From Balneolaceae bacterium UBA7797 (GTDB taxonomy: Bacteria > Bacteroidota > Rhodothermia > Balneolales > Balneolaceae): a stretch of 64,000 nucleotides of DNA. The stretch is from assembly GCA_002480645.1 (NCBI GenBank), contig DLCN01000020.1, positions 67,986 to 131,985 of the forward strand, given 5' to 3'. The position numbers were made by a program, and so were the translations under genes. The notes beneath the pieces were generated by a model. That model had not been told where the DNA came from and did not search any database. It was given only the letters and a program-made list of their open reading frames with translations. Shown here piece by piece: positions 52,856 through 61,987 of this stretch; positions within the stretch are counted from its first letter, which is position 1, and each line of letters starts with the position of its first letter.

Positions 52856-55693
52856 ATGAAATTATCCGTTTCTATCAGCGCGATCAGTCTTTTTTTGCTG
52901 ATGTTCATTCAGCCTGCCAAAGCACAATCTAACGCCCCTTGTTTCGATATAGTCAGTAATGCCCGATCCGTGCCATTGTATGTTTCCCAACAGGATCACC
53001 CGGGGGTTCAGCGTGCAATGGGCGACCTGCAATCCGATCTTCAAAAGCTCACACAAAATCCGGTGCTGTTTCAGTCAACGGGCTTTCCGCATGGCGAAAA
53101 GTTCGTACTGGCAGGTACCGTGGGCGTAAGTCCGGAAATTGATGCGTTGGTTGAATCCGGCAAACTCGACGTTTCTTATCTGCGTGATGAATGGGAAGCC
53201 TATCAGATTCAGGTGGTAAAAGAACCGTTCGAAGGCGTAGATGAAATTCTGGTGATCGCCGGAAGTGATATGAGAGGTACCATATTCGGGATCTACGAAA
53301 TTTCACAACAAATGGGCGTTTCTCCCTGGTATTTCTGGGCAGATGTACCGGTTCCGCACAAAGCAGATATAGCAGTACTACCGGGTTGTAAACTACAAGA
53401 CAAGCCGGGAGTTCAATATCGGGGGATCTTTCTGAATGATGAAAATCCGGCACTGTATGGCTGGGTAAATGAAACCTACGGCGGATTTAATCACGAATTT
53501 TACGGAGATGTTTTTGAACTGATCCTGCGCCTGAAGGGAAATTATTTATGGACTGCCATGTGGGGGAAAGCGTTTTATGATGATGACCCATTGAATGCCC
53601 CAACTGCCGATCAATATGGAGTGGTGATCGGGACCACGCACCATGAACCGATGGGGCGAGCTCATGTGGAATGGGAGCGTTACGGTGAAGGAGCCTGGAA
53701 CTATCAAACCAATGAGGCCACCCTGCAGGAATTCTGGAAAGAGGGAATTCAGCGCTTGGGAGATCATGAGGCAACCATCACGCTGGGAATGCGTGGCGAC
53801 GGAGACGAGGCCATGAGTGAGGAAACGAATGTGGCGCTGCTCGAACGCATCGTCGCGGATCAGCGGGAGATCATAGAGGAGTATTCAGAGCAGGATCCGG
53901 ACAAAGAACTTCAGCTTTGGGCACTCTACAAAGAAGTACAGGAATATTATGAAAAAGGCATGCGGGTTCCGGATGATGTAATGCTGCTGCTGGCCGATGA
54001 TAACTGGGGGAATGCCAGATTACTCCCCGAACCAGGCAAAGCCAAAGACCATGCCGGCGGCTGGGGATTATATTATCATTTCGATTATGTGGGCGGCCCC
54101 CGGAACTACAAATGGATAAATACCAATCAGATCTCGCGAACCTGGGAGCAAATGAATCTTGCCTGGCAGCATGGGGTGGATCGTATGTGGCTGGTAAATG
54201 TGGGCGATCTTAAACCGATGGAATTCCCAATCTCATTCTTCCTGGATCAGGCCTGGGATCCGGATGCAATGGGCATTAAAGAAATGGATGCCTACCCGAA
54301 ACGATGGGCAGCTTCCCTGTTCGGAGAAACATATGCCGATGAGATCGGACAGTTCCTCACCGATTACACCCGGTTCAATGCACGCAGAAAACATGAGCTG
54401 CTCTCACCGGAAACCTACAGTCTTATTCACTTCAACGAAGCGGATCGTATAGTTGCCGATTATTATGAACTGGAAGCTCAGGCCCGGTTGATCGGGGAAA
54501 AACTTCCGGAAGAATATTGGGATGCCTACTACCAGCTGGTGCTTCATCCCATAGAGGCCAGCGCGAATCTGAATGCATTATATGTAGCTGCGGCGAAAAA
54601 CAAATGGTATGCAGCTCAGGGTCGTTCAACTACGAACCTGATGGCAGAAAAAGTGCAGGAATTATTCGACCTGGATCAGGAGATCACCGATTATTACCAT
54701 CACGAAATTGCCTGTGGAAAGTGGAATCATATGATGTCGCAGACCCACATCGGTTATACCTACTGGCAACAACCTGATCAGAATAATATTCCGGAGACCA
54801 TCACGATCGATGTGCCCGAAGAGGGGGCAATGGGAGTTTCAATTCAGGGGAAAAAAGGCTCCTGGCCCGGAAAGAACAGCGAAAAACCGAAACTACCGGT
54901 GTTCGACAAGTTCAACAAGCAGACGTATTACATAGAGGTGTTTAATAAAGGTAAAGAGCCCTTTAACTATACCCTCGTTGCCTCAGTGCCGTGGATAGAA
55001 TTTTCAAATATGAGTACGAAGATAGAAACTCAGCAGCGAATTCTGGTATCCATTGATTGGGACAACGTGCCCGCCGGAACTACAAAAGAAGTGTTTACAG
55101 TGAAAGCAGAACACGGGGCGCAGGATATCGGAGTGGAGGTATTCAACCCGAAGGTAACTTTGAATGATTTTACCGGATTTGTGGAGTCGAATAATTACAT
55201 CGCTGCAGAAGCCGAACATTATCAGCGGGCAGTATCATCAGATGCCGGAAAATGGGTTAAGGTTCCTCAGCTTGGCCGGACCCAGAGCGGAATGACGCCC
55301 ATGCCGGGAACCATCCGGGGACTAACTCCGGGGACGGAAGAAAGTCCGCATCTGGAATACGACCTTTGGTTTTTCAACACCGGTGAAGTGGAGGCAGAAC
55401 TATATTTATCGCCTACGCTTCAGTTCAATCAGTCTAAAGGATTGAAGATCGCCGTTTCGATGGATGATGAGACTCCTCAGATCCTGGAACTGCACGAAGA
55501 TTATAACTGGTATCAGATCGTAGGTGAGAATATCCTGAAGCTGAAAAGCAGTCATAAGATCCGTACCGCCGGGAAGCATACGTTTAAAGTTTGGGTAGCA
55601 GATGGGGGCCCTGTTCTGCAACGGGTGGTGTTAAAGACCGGAAAGATCGGAGATACTTATCTGGGACCGGTAGAGAGTTTTCTGAAAAAATAA
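52856..55693 (+). CDS. GH115 xylan alpha-1,2-glucuronidase
   Basis: Removes (4-O-methyl)-D-glucuronic acid side groups from glucuronoxylan. The 945-residue protein has a signal peptide (residues 1-24) and a family GH115 body: the N-terminal domain (VLAGTVGVSPEIDALVESGKLDVSYLRDEWEAYQIQVV, IAGSDMRGTIFGIYEISQQMGVSPWYFWADVPV), then the catalytic barrel GVQYRGIFLNDENPALYGWVNETYGGFNHEFYGDVFELILRLKGNYLWTAMWGKAFYDDDP, VVIGTTHHEPMGRAHVEWERYGEGAWNYQ, MRGDGDEAMSEETN. DNWGNARLLP and GGWGLYYHFDYVGGPRNYKWINT follow. The C-terminal region is beta-rich. It starts the plus-strand arm and is 28 bp before CE15. Confidence 0.95.
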   Translation: MKLSVSISAISLFLLMFIQPAKAQSNAPCFDIVSNARSVPLYVSQQDHPGVQRAMGDLQSDLQKLTQNPVLFQSTGFPHGEKFVLAGTVGVSPEIDALVESGKLDVSYLRDEWEAYQIQVVKEPFEGVDEILVIAGSDMRGTIFGIYEISQQMGVSPWYFWADVPVPHKADIAVLPGCKLQDKPGVQYRGIFLNDENPALYGWVNETYGGFNHEFYGDVFELILRLKGNYLWTAMWGKAFYDDDPLNAPTADQYGVVIGTTHHEPMGRAHVEWERYGEGAWNYQTNEATLQEFWKEGIQRLGDHEATITLGMRGDGDEAMSEETNVALLERIVADQREIIEEYSEQDPDKELQLWALYKEVQEYYEKGMRVPDDVMLLLADDNWGNARLLPEPGKAKDHAGGWGLYYHFDYVGGPRNYKWINTNQISRTWEQMNLAWQHGVDRMWLVNVGDLKPMEFPISFFLDQAWDPDAMGIKEMDAYPKRWAASLFGETYADEIGQFLTDYTRFNARRKHELLSPETYSLIHFNEADRIVADYYELEAQARLIGEKLPEEYWDAYYQLVLHPIEASANLNALYVAAAKNKWYAAQGRSTTNLMAEKVQELFDLDQEITDYYHHEIACGKWNHMMSQTHIGYTYWQQPDQNNIPETITIDVPEEGAMGVSIQGKKGSWPGKNSEKPKLPVFDKFNKQTYYIEVFNKGKEPFNYTLVASVPWIEFSNMSTKIETQQRILVSIDWDNVPAGTTKEVFTVKAEHGAQDIGVEVFNPKVTLNDFTGFVESNNYIAAEAEHYQRAVSSDAGKWVKVPQLGRTQSGMTPMPGTIRGLTPGTEESPHLEYDLWFFNTGEVEAELYLSPTLQFNQSKGLKIAVSMDDETPQILELHEDYNWYQIVGENILKLKSSHKIRTAGKHTFKVWVADGGPVLQRVVLKTGKIGDTYLGPVESFLKK

Positions 55694-55721
55694 AAGAGTT
55701 GTTAACTATAGTTGGAGTACC

Positions 55722-58076
55722 ATGAAAAAACGAAGAACATCTTTGTTCGGGATCATTGGATTACTGGCCGTTACTACCGTTGCGGCACAAGACCTGCCAC
55801 TGGTCTATGATTCTGAAAACACCGGAATTGATTGCCCGGAAGGCTATACCCTGGCGTTCGAAGAACTGCCTGCCATAAATGCTTTACCCGATCCCTTTGA
55901 GTGGAGTGATGGTCGTGGAAGGCTGGAAAATATCTCTGACTGGAGATGCCGGCGAAATGAGATCGGCGATCAGGTACAGTTCTACGAAGTTGGGAAAAAA
56001 CCGGTCGATCACGATAGTCTCACCGCCAGTTACAACAACGGAGTGCTCACCGTAAATGTATACCGGAACGGGCATGTACTAACACTCCGTTCGAATATAA
56101 CTCTGCCTGCAGGAAGCGGTCCTTTTCCGGCAATTATCGGGATGGGAAGTCCCACCGGAAGCTTGCCTTCCAGCATATTTACAAGCCGTGATATTGCACA
56201 GATCACCTTTAATTTCGGGGATGTGATGGCACATACCCAAACCCGCGGCAACGAGCCTATTAATGAGATATACCCCGAACTGGAATACATGGGAGCCTAC
56301 AGCGCATGGCCGTGGGGAGTGAGCCGCCTGATCGACGGACTGGAACTGGTTGCGGATGAGATCATGGTGGATACAGAACACCTGGGTGTTACGGGTTGTT
56401 CGTTCGCAGGAAAAATGGCGCTCTATTCCGGCGCTTTTGATGAGCGTATTGCTTTGACCATCGCGCAGGAATCGGGTGGGGGAGGTTACACCACCTGGCG
56501 ATATTCCGAAACACTCGGGAATGTGGAAAGAATTCAAAATACTTCGTATGCCTGGTTCATCAACGATCTGAAACAATTTCAGGGAACGGCGGTTTCCAAA
56601 CTCCCTTTCGATCATCATGAATTGATGGCTATGGTTGCTCCGCGAGCGTTACTGGTTACCGGGAATCCCGATTATGAATGGCTGGCGGATGAATCGGGTC
56701 ATGTGGGAAGTCAGGCCGCGAAAAAAGTGTGGGAAGCGCTGAATATTCCGGATCGTTTTGGTTACAGTATTGTTTCCGGGCATTCGCATTGTGTGGTTCC
56801 GGCATCGCAGATCCCGGAGATCGAATCATTTGTGGATCGCTATTTAAAAGGGGACGAATCGGTAACTACTCAGGTAGCCACTACCCCCTATAACACGAAT
56901 GTAAGCAGCTGGATTCCGTGGGACGCACCCGAGCTGGGCAGCGGAACCTCCTATTTCGGGAGAACTTCCATCACCTATCCCGAAGATAAAGCGGGTGGTA
57001 CCGATACTACCATCACGTTTAGCTGGGAACCTTCGGATGATGCCGTTTCCTATAATTTTGAATTGTCGGAAAAGGCTTCATTCAGCGATGTTGTACATAG
57101 CGAAAACGTGACAAGTACCGAACTTACTATCGAAGATCTTACGAAAGGGGAGCGGTATTACTGGAGAATTCAGGTAGTGACAGCTGATGGAAGTGCAGGA
57201 CCATGGACCAGTCCTGCCACCTTTATCACGTATATAAAATTGCCCCCTGTTCCGGAGCTGGAATCTGCGAACATCTACCGGGCAAGCCGGCCCAATTATT
57301 ATTCGTTCCGGTGGATGGAAATGCAAGACACGGAATCGTACCTGATCCAGTTAGCGACCGATTCCCTGTTCAACCGCATCACCGTTGCCAGTGAGACAAA
57401 TTCCACGGCCGCCACGTTGCTGGGCACGGAAGAAGGTAAGCGCTATTACTGGCGGGTGAAGGGAATGAACATAGCGGGGGAAAGTGACTGGAGCGAGACC
57501 CGCTCCTTTTTTGTGCTGGCCCCGGCCGACCGGTTTGAAGTGAATCAGGTGAATGGAAACAGCGTGGAGTTAAGCTGGAACGATAATTCACGGATCGAAG
57601 ATGGATATATCATACGGCGGATGGTCAGCCCGGACACCACCTTTACAACTATCGACACGCTAGCATCGAATGTGGAAGAATATATCGATCCGGGTTTTGA
57701 TGGCAACACGAATTATACCTACCACGTTTTGGCCTATTACGGAGATGAACTTTCCGACGCAGCTGAATATTCCGCAACGCTTACATCCTCAGAGACCGAA
57801 GTGGAGACCCCGGCTGAAATTTCCCTCTTTCAGAATTATCCGAATCCATTCAACCCGAGTACGGTGATCAGTTATCAGCTGGCAGAAAGTGGTGATGTAG
57901 CCCTGAAGATCTTTGATACCATGGGGCGCGAAGTGGCAGCATTGGTGAACAGGCCGCAACGAGCGGGGCTGCATGCCATTACGTTTGATGCCTCGGGTTT
58001 ATCAAGTGGCACCTATTTTTATCAGCTGAAGACGGGAGATTTCATTCAATCCAGAAAAATGATCCTGTTGAAATAA
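55722..58076 (+). CDS. CE15-like glucuronoyl methylesterase with fibronectin-like and type IX sorting domains
   Basis: CE15 enzymes split ester bonds between lignin alcohols and 4-O-methylglucuronic acid of xylan. The 784-residue protein has a signal peptide, then the alpha/beta-hydrolase: the nucleophile elbow GVTGCSFAGKMALYSG (Ser227), Glu250 (IAQESGGGGYTTWR) and a histidine in GHSHCVVPASQIPEIESFVDRYL (His354/356). Fibronectin-like repeats (about 425-690) precede a terminal NYPNPFNPSTVISYQLAESG...SRKMILLK type IX sorting domain. With GH115 it would handle the glucuronic-acid side chain of xylan. The next gene starts 88 bp later. Confidence 0.88.
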   Translation: MKKRRTSLFGIIGLLAVTTVAAQDLPLVYDSENTGIDCPEGYTLAFEELPAINALPDPFEWSDGRGRLENISDWRCRRNEIGDQVQFYEVGKKPVDHDSLTASYNNGVLTVNVYRNGHVLTLRSNITLPAGSGPFPAIIGMGSPTGSLPSSIFTSRDIAQITFNFGDVMAHTQTRGNEPINEIYPELEYMGAYSAWPWGVSRLIDGLELVADEIMVDTEHLGVTGCSFAGKMALYSGAFDERIALTIAQESGGGGYTTWRYSETLGNVERIQNTSYAWFINDLKQFQGTAVSKLPFDHHELMAMVAPRALLVTGNPDYEWLADESGHVGSQAAKKVWEALNIPDRFGYSIVSGHSHCVVPASQIPEIESFVDRYLKGDESVTTQVATTPYNTNVSSWIPWDAPELGSGTSYFGRTSITYPEDKAGGTDTTITFSWEPSDDAVSYNFELSEKASFSDVVHSENVTSTELTIEDLTKGERYYWRIQVVTADGSAGPWTSPATFITYIKLPPVPELESANIYRASRPNYYSFRWMEMQDTESYLIQLATDSLFNRITVASETNSTAATLLGTEEGKRYYWRVKGMNIAGESDWSETRSFFVLAPADRFEVNQVNGNSVELSWNDNSRIEDGYIIRRMVSPDTTFTTIDTLASNVEEYIDPGFDGNTNYTYHVLAYYGDELSDAAEYSATLTSSETEVETPAEISLFQNYPNPFNPSTVISYQLAESGDVALKIFDTMGREVAALVNRPQRAGLHAITFDASGLSSGTYFYQLKTGDFIQSRKMILLK

Positions 58077-58164
58077 GAGAAGAGATCAGGCCAGTTTTTA
58101 CTTTTGAGAACCCGTCGATTTTCGGACATTACACCAGTTGTTAATGGTAAATCAGGAGTTAAGT

Positions 58165-58665
58165 ATGCTAATCGGACTCATTTCAGACACCCATGATCAT
58201 GTTTCCAACATCAACAAGGCGGTATCTTTGTTCAGAACAAAGAATACAGAACTGGTGTTACATGCCGGGGATTATTGCAGCCCGTTTACCATTCCTTTGT
58301 TTAAGGGGCTGGAACTGAAAGGGATCTTCGGCAATAACGACGGGGATAAATACTTGCTGATTTCAAAATTCCGGGAGATTGGAGCAGAGATCGCCGGTGA
58401 TTTTCTGAACCTGCAGATCCATGGATTAAAGATCGCACTTTATCATGGAACGTATGCGGAGATCACGGCAAGTTTATGTGAATCCGGCCGGTACGATGTG
58501 GTGATTACCGGGCATACCCACGAAATGGTGCAAGAACACATTGGAGAAACGTTGTGGATCAATCCCGGAACGGCCAATGGCTTTGACGGGAAGGCAACCG
58601 TAGCTTTATTCGATACCGAAACACGATCCGTTGAATTTGTTGATCTGGAGGATGTTGATGTCTGA
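58165..58665 (+). CDS. YfcE/MJ0936-type metallophosphoesterase
   Basis: A 166-residue phosphodiesterase. Start ATG 58165 has GGAG 7 bp before it; the ATG at 58138 is less likely. Motifs are DTHDHVSN (metals), GDYCSPFT, GNNDGDKY, YHGTYAEI and TGHTHEMVQEHIGETLWINPGT, the YfcE family series. The in-vivo substrate of such proteins is generally unknown. Its stop overlaps the next gene by 8 bp. The link to the xylan cluster is by position only. Confidence 0.88.
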   Translation: MLIGLISDTHDHVSNINKAVSLFRTKNTELVLHAGDYCSPFTIPLFKGLELKGIFGNNDGDKYLLISKFREIGAEIAGDFLNLQIHGLKIALYHGTYAEITASLCESGRYDVVITGHTHEMVQEHIGETLWINPGTANGFDGKATVALFDTETRSVEFVDLEDVDV

Positions 58666-59509
58666 TAAGATCGTACCTCTGTTTCTGTTGATGGTGCTCC
58701 TGGCCTGTTCGGCTGACTATCCAAAAGAGCCATTTACAGCAGAACTGTGGCCGGAACGATCTGCGGGTATTCCGGACTCCGTTTCATTCACTACGCTTCC
58801 ATCCCGCGGAGATGGAGTGATTCGGATCACGGATATCAAAAAGCCACTTATTACAGTATATCCGGCACCCGGAACGTGGGAACCCAAGCCGGCGGTGTTG
58901 ATCTTTCCGGGCGGAGCGTATCAATACATGGCAGTGAACAAAGAAGGTTCGCAGATCGCGGAGTGGTTCAACAGGGTGGGTATTACCGGCATTGTGGTGC
59001 GATACACAACACCGAACGATCGCGAGGCCGCCTTCAAAGATGCAGTGAAAGCTCTGGAGTTGGTACATGCACATGCTTCCGTCTGGAATATTGATCCGGA
59101 TCGTATCGGTGTGATTGGATTTTCTGCAGGCGGACATCTGGCGGCACGGGTAAGCACCAATCTGACGGACCGACCCGATATTCAACCCGATCTTTCCATA
59201 CTGATTTATCCGGCTTATTTGTCGGATGATACCTACACCCGGGTTGCCGGTGAATTACCGGTAACTCCAACTATGAATCCGGTATTTATCGTGCAGACCG
59301 AAGATGACCGGCCCTATGTTGAAAGCACACAGGTGTTTCAGAACGAACTGCTCCGGCAGAAAGTCCCTGTTACTTTTCATCTCTTTCCCGAAGGAGGCCA
59401 CGGTTACGGGATGCAGGCAGAAGCAACGTTCGAAGTGTCCCGCTGGCCGGTTTTTTTAGAAGAATGGCTCACTGATAACGGTTTCGGACCCCGTTCAATG
59501 GAAGAATGA
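58658..59509 (+). CDS. Alpha/beta-hydrolase lipoprotein esterase
   Basis: An about 283-residue serine esterase. Start ATG 58658 has GGAGG 7 bp before it and gives a lipoprotein signal MSDKIVPLFLLMVLLACSAD (Cys17), so it is membrane-anchored. The oxyanion HGG-like motif is IFPGGAYQY; the nucleophile is Ser156 in GVIGFSAGGHLAARVST; the histidine is in EGGHGYGM with Asp in TEDDRP. It resembles hydrolase-fold-3 (BD-FAE/xylan esterase) proteins. By context it may deacetylate xylo-oligosaccharides, a function inferred from the neighbours. It overlaps the preceding phosphodiesterase gene by 8 bp and is followed by the repeat array. Confidence 0.85.
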   Translation: MSDKIVPLFLLMVLLACSADYPKEPFTAELWPERSAGIPDSVSFTTLPSRGDGVIRITDIKKPLITVYPAPGTWEPKPAVLIFPGGAYQYMAVNKEGSQIAEWFNRVGITGIVVRYTTPNDREAAFKDAVKALELVHAHASVWNIDPDRIGVIGFSAGGHLAARVSTNLTDRPDIQPDLSILIYPAYLSDDTYTRVAGELPVTPTMNPVFIVQTEDDRPYVESTQVFQNELLRQKVPVTFHLFPEGGHGYGMQAEATFEVSRWPVFLEEWLTDNGFGPRSMEE

Positions 59510-60781
59510 AGCAGTCTTTGCGAGGGTTGAAGTGAGCGAAGCGTACCCAAACCGTGGCAATCTTGTGATCTACGAAGCTCCGACCTCTCCCGACCTCCCC
59601 TTCGCAAGGGGAGGAGCTCCATAATTACATGTTTTTCCATAATAAATTATCCAGATCCGTAGGCTGACGGAGAAGGATTTGTGGGGAGATTCTGAAATAC
59701 GAAGGACCGATGTGCGAAAGACCGACGGATCGATCCGGTCTCCGGCTCAATACTTTGAAGCAGTCATTATACCTAATTCCGTAGCTCCGCTGCGGAATTC
59801 CCCCACCGGAGCTCTGCTCCATTGAATAATCTGTATACCACTTTTGAGCGACCAAAAGTGGCGCAAAAGTCGCCGGAAGAAATGGAGATGGCGTTATAAC
59901 CATACGTTGATATCTTTTCCTGCTTTGATCTGCTCCACCCCATTAACCCATTAGTTCCGCATTTCTCCCGGAGGTTCATTTTGTAGCTCGTTAATTGAAC
60001 TTCTTGCCATTAATTAGATCTTGACGTAGCAATGAATGTCCTACGTTTGAATACCGTTGAATCACCCCAAACCTCCAATTCTTAATTTTTAATTCTTAAT
60101 TCATAATTCCGCGCAGCGGTAAACACAACCCGCGGCAATCTCGTGGAATATACCCATATCTAAGATTGTCTTGTCCTTTTGGACCGCCAAAAGAACGAAA
60201 AGCTCCCGGCGGGATTTGCTCTGGGGCCATTCCTCCGGCGAATTCTACCTAAAACCAAACGCTCCACAAGGGAGCAGGTTTTAGGATCCGAATTCTTGTA
60301 TGGAGGAATCGCAATTCCTTCACAAATCCAAAGCCGGTTTTTAGGTTAGTGTGCTATTACTGAAATAATCACCATACGTAGTTCCGCATTTCTCCCGGAA
60401 GCTATTTTGGTGCTCGTTAGTTATAAAAGCCCATCAGAAGTCCCCTCTTGAGATTGGATTTAGGGGTGTGTAACATACAAGCTCATTCACCCAATCAAAG
60501 TAGCTTATACCCATACTGGGTTTTCGACCTCCTCTGTCTCCTCCTTCTCAAGGAGGAGGACTTTTTCCATAAGTTCAGATTCAATTATACGTCCTCCAGA
60601 ACTATCAGATAATGGAGAAGGACCTGCGGATTGATGTAGTAACTAGAACAGACCTACGATTGAGTACTGTTGAATCACCCCAAACCTCCAATTCTTAATT
60701 TTTAATTCTTAATTCTTAATTCCGCGAAGCGCCCAACTCAAAACTCAACACTAAACACTCAAAACTGCGCAGCACTCATTC
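59510..60781. repeat. Array of degenerate repeat modules (right array)
   Basis: 1.27 kb without a convincing gene. It holds, inverted, the modules of the left array: an exact 34-bp copy (59581-59614); the GGAGCTCTGCTCC/CACTTTTGAGCG block (about 59764-59850); an about 145-bp inverted copy (60387-60530) of 46028-46174; and AT-rich TTAATTCTTAATT blocks with CCGCG-AGCGG palindromes (60076-60120 and 60686-60800). A Bacteroidota-style degenerate stretch (TTTTGGACCGCCAAAAG, CTCCGGCG, 60170-60330) is also present. Confidence 0.75.
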
Positions 60782-61756
60782 TTAATTCCGCGTAGCGGAG
60801 AGCGAATCGACCGGGCTTTTGATATAATTTCCGCCTTTATTCAGTACGTGAGTATAGATCATGGTGGTTTTCACATTGCTGTGACCGAGTAGTTCCTGAA
60901 TGGTGCGGATATCATAGCCTGAAGCGAGTAAATGCGTAGCAAAAGAATGGCGAAGAGTATGCGCACTAATCTTTTTGGTCTGATCAGACCGTTCAGCCGC
61001 TACACGGATAGCCCGTTGTATTTTACGATCGGACAGGTGGTACCGATGCCTCTGGCCCGATCGGGGATCCACGGAGATCGTAGTTGAGGGGAACAGATAC
61101 TGCCATCGGGTTTGATATTGTTCATCAGGATATTTTACAGACAGCGCTGAAGGTAACAGAGCCGCGCCCAAACCATTACGCAGATCCTTCTTGTGGAGTG
61201 CTTTAACCCGTTCGACCTGCTTCTTCAATCCGGAAAACACACTATCAGGCAGTAAAGCCACCCGATCCTTTCTTCCCTTTCCATCCCTGACCCAGATCTG
61301 CCGGTACTCGAAATCAACATCGTGAACCCGAAGCCTCAAACACTCAGAAATCCGGAGTCCGCTACCATATAGTAACTCTGCGATAAGCTTGTTTAAACCG
61401 GATAATTCGCTGAGGAGAGCCGACACCTCATCCCGGGACAGAACAACAGGTAGTTTTAATGGTTTTTTAGCGCGTTTTAAGCCATCCAGATTCAATGGTC
61501 GGTTCAGTACCTGTTTAAATAAAAACACCAATGCAGAAAGAGCCTGGTTTTGAGTGGATGCAGCCACATTTTTTTCATTTGCCAGATAGTTCAAAAATGC
61601 TGTTACATCGGCATCCGTTAAGTTATCCGGATGTACAGTACCGTGAAAACGGATAAAACGGATGATCCAGTTAACATAAGCCTGCTCCGTTTTATAGCTA
61701 TAATTTCTACGACGGATCTCTGCCCGCACACGGTCAATAAGCTTTAGTTTCGCCAT
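60782..61756 (-). CDS. intI: Integron integrase IntI (tyrosine recombinase)
   Basis: Recombines attC sites with attI to capture gene cassettes. The 324-residue protein has an N-terminal SAM-like domain and catalytic domain with Arg135 (LLYGSGLRISE), Lys163 (KGRKDR), His266 and Arg269 (AHTLRHSFATH), His292 (LLGHSNVKTTM) and Tyr301 (IYTHV). The IntI-specific insertion is present: HKKDLRNGLGAALLPSALSVKYPDEQ, WQYLFPSTTISVDPRSGQRHRYHLSD (about residues 186-245). This separates it from XerC/XerD. It points away from the cassettes, the usual integron layout. Its C-terminal codons lie in the right repeat array (AATTCCGCG-AGCGG), so the tail SATRN may be borrowed from a repeat. Confidence 0.95.
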   Translation of the reverse strand: MAKLKLIDRVRAEIRRRNYSYKTEQAYVNWIIRFIRFHGTVHPDNLTDADVTAFLNYLANEKNVAASTQNQALSALVFLFKQVLNRPLNLDGLKRAKKPLKLPVVLSRDEVSALLSELSGLNKLIAELLYGSGLRISECLRLRVHDVDFEYRQIWVRDGKGRKDRVALLPDSVFSGLKKQVERVKALHKKDLRNGLGAALLPSALSVKYPDEQYQTRWQYLFPSTTISVDPRSGQRHRYHLSDRKIQRAIRVAAERSDQTKKISAHTLRHSFATHLLASGYDIRTIQELLGHSNVKTTMIYTHVLNKGGNYIKSPVDSLSATRN

Positions 61757-61971
61757 AATATTATTGTTTTATTCAACATATATTTATAATGTAAGACTAC
61801 GGACAGCGCAATTCCTTACAAGAAAAGTTGGAATATTATCCGACACAGCAGTGGTTAAAAGTGTCGGATAACATTCCGGATAACAAAGCGGAACTGTGTT
61901 TAAAGGGCGATTTTGTCATTTTATCCGACAAAATCAGCAAAAACCCTCGTTCGTATAATAATATGTTAGCT
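61757..61971. other. Probable attI region of the integron
   Basis: Lies between intI and the first cassette. TTATCCGACAC (61836-61846) and GTGTCGGATAA (61861-61871) form a perfect 11-bp inverted repeat with a 14-bp gap, and TTATCCGACA recurs at 61921-61930. The crossover core GTTAGCT is at 61965-61971. Integrase-binding sites are inference. An 66-codon frame at 61828-62028 overlaps the core site and is not a gene. Confidence 0.65.
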
Positions 61972-61987
61972 GGCTTAAACAATCGAA

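Noticed and set aside
59404..59903. Several minus-strand ORFs over the end of the esterase gene and the right repeat array
   Set aside because: They are antisense shadows or repeat translations, without conserved motifs.
45273..60781. Insertion sequence or composite transposon
   Set aside because: No transposase gene is found in either repeat array, and no target-site duplication could be identified.
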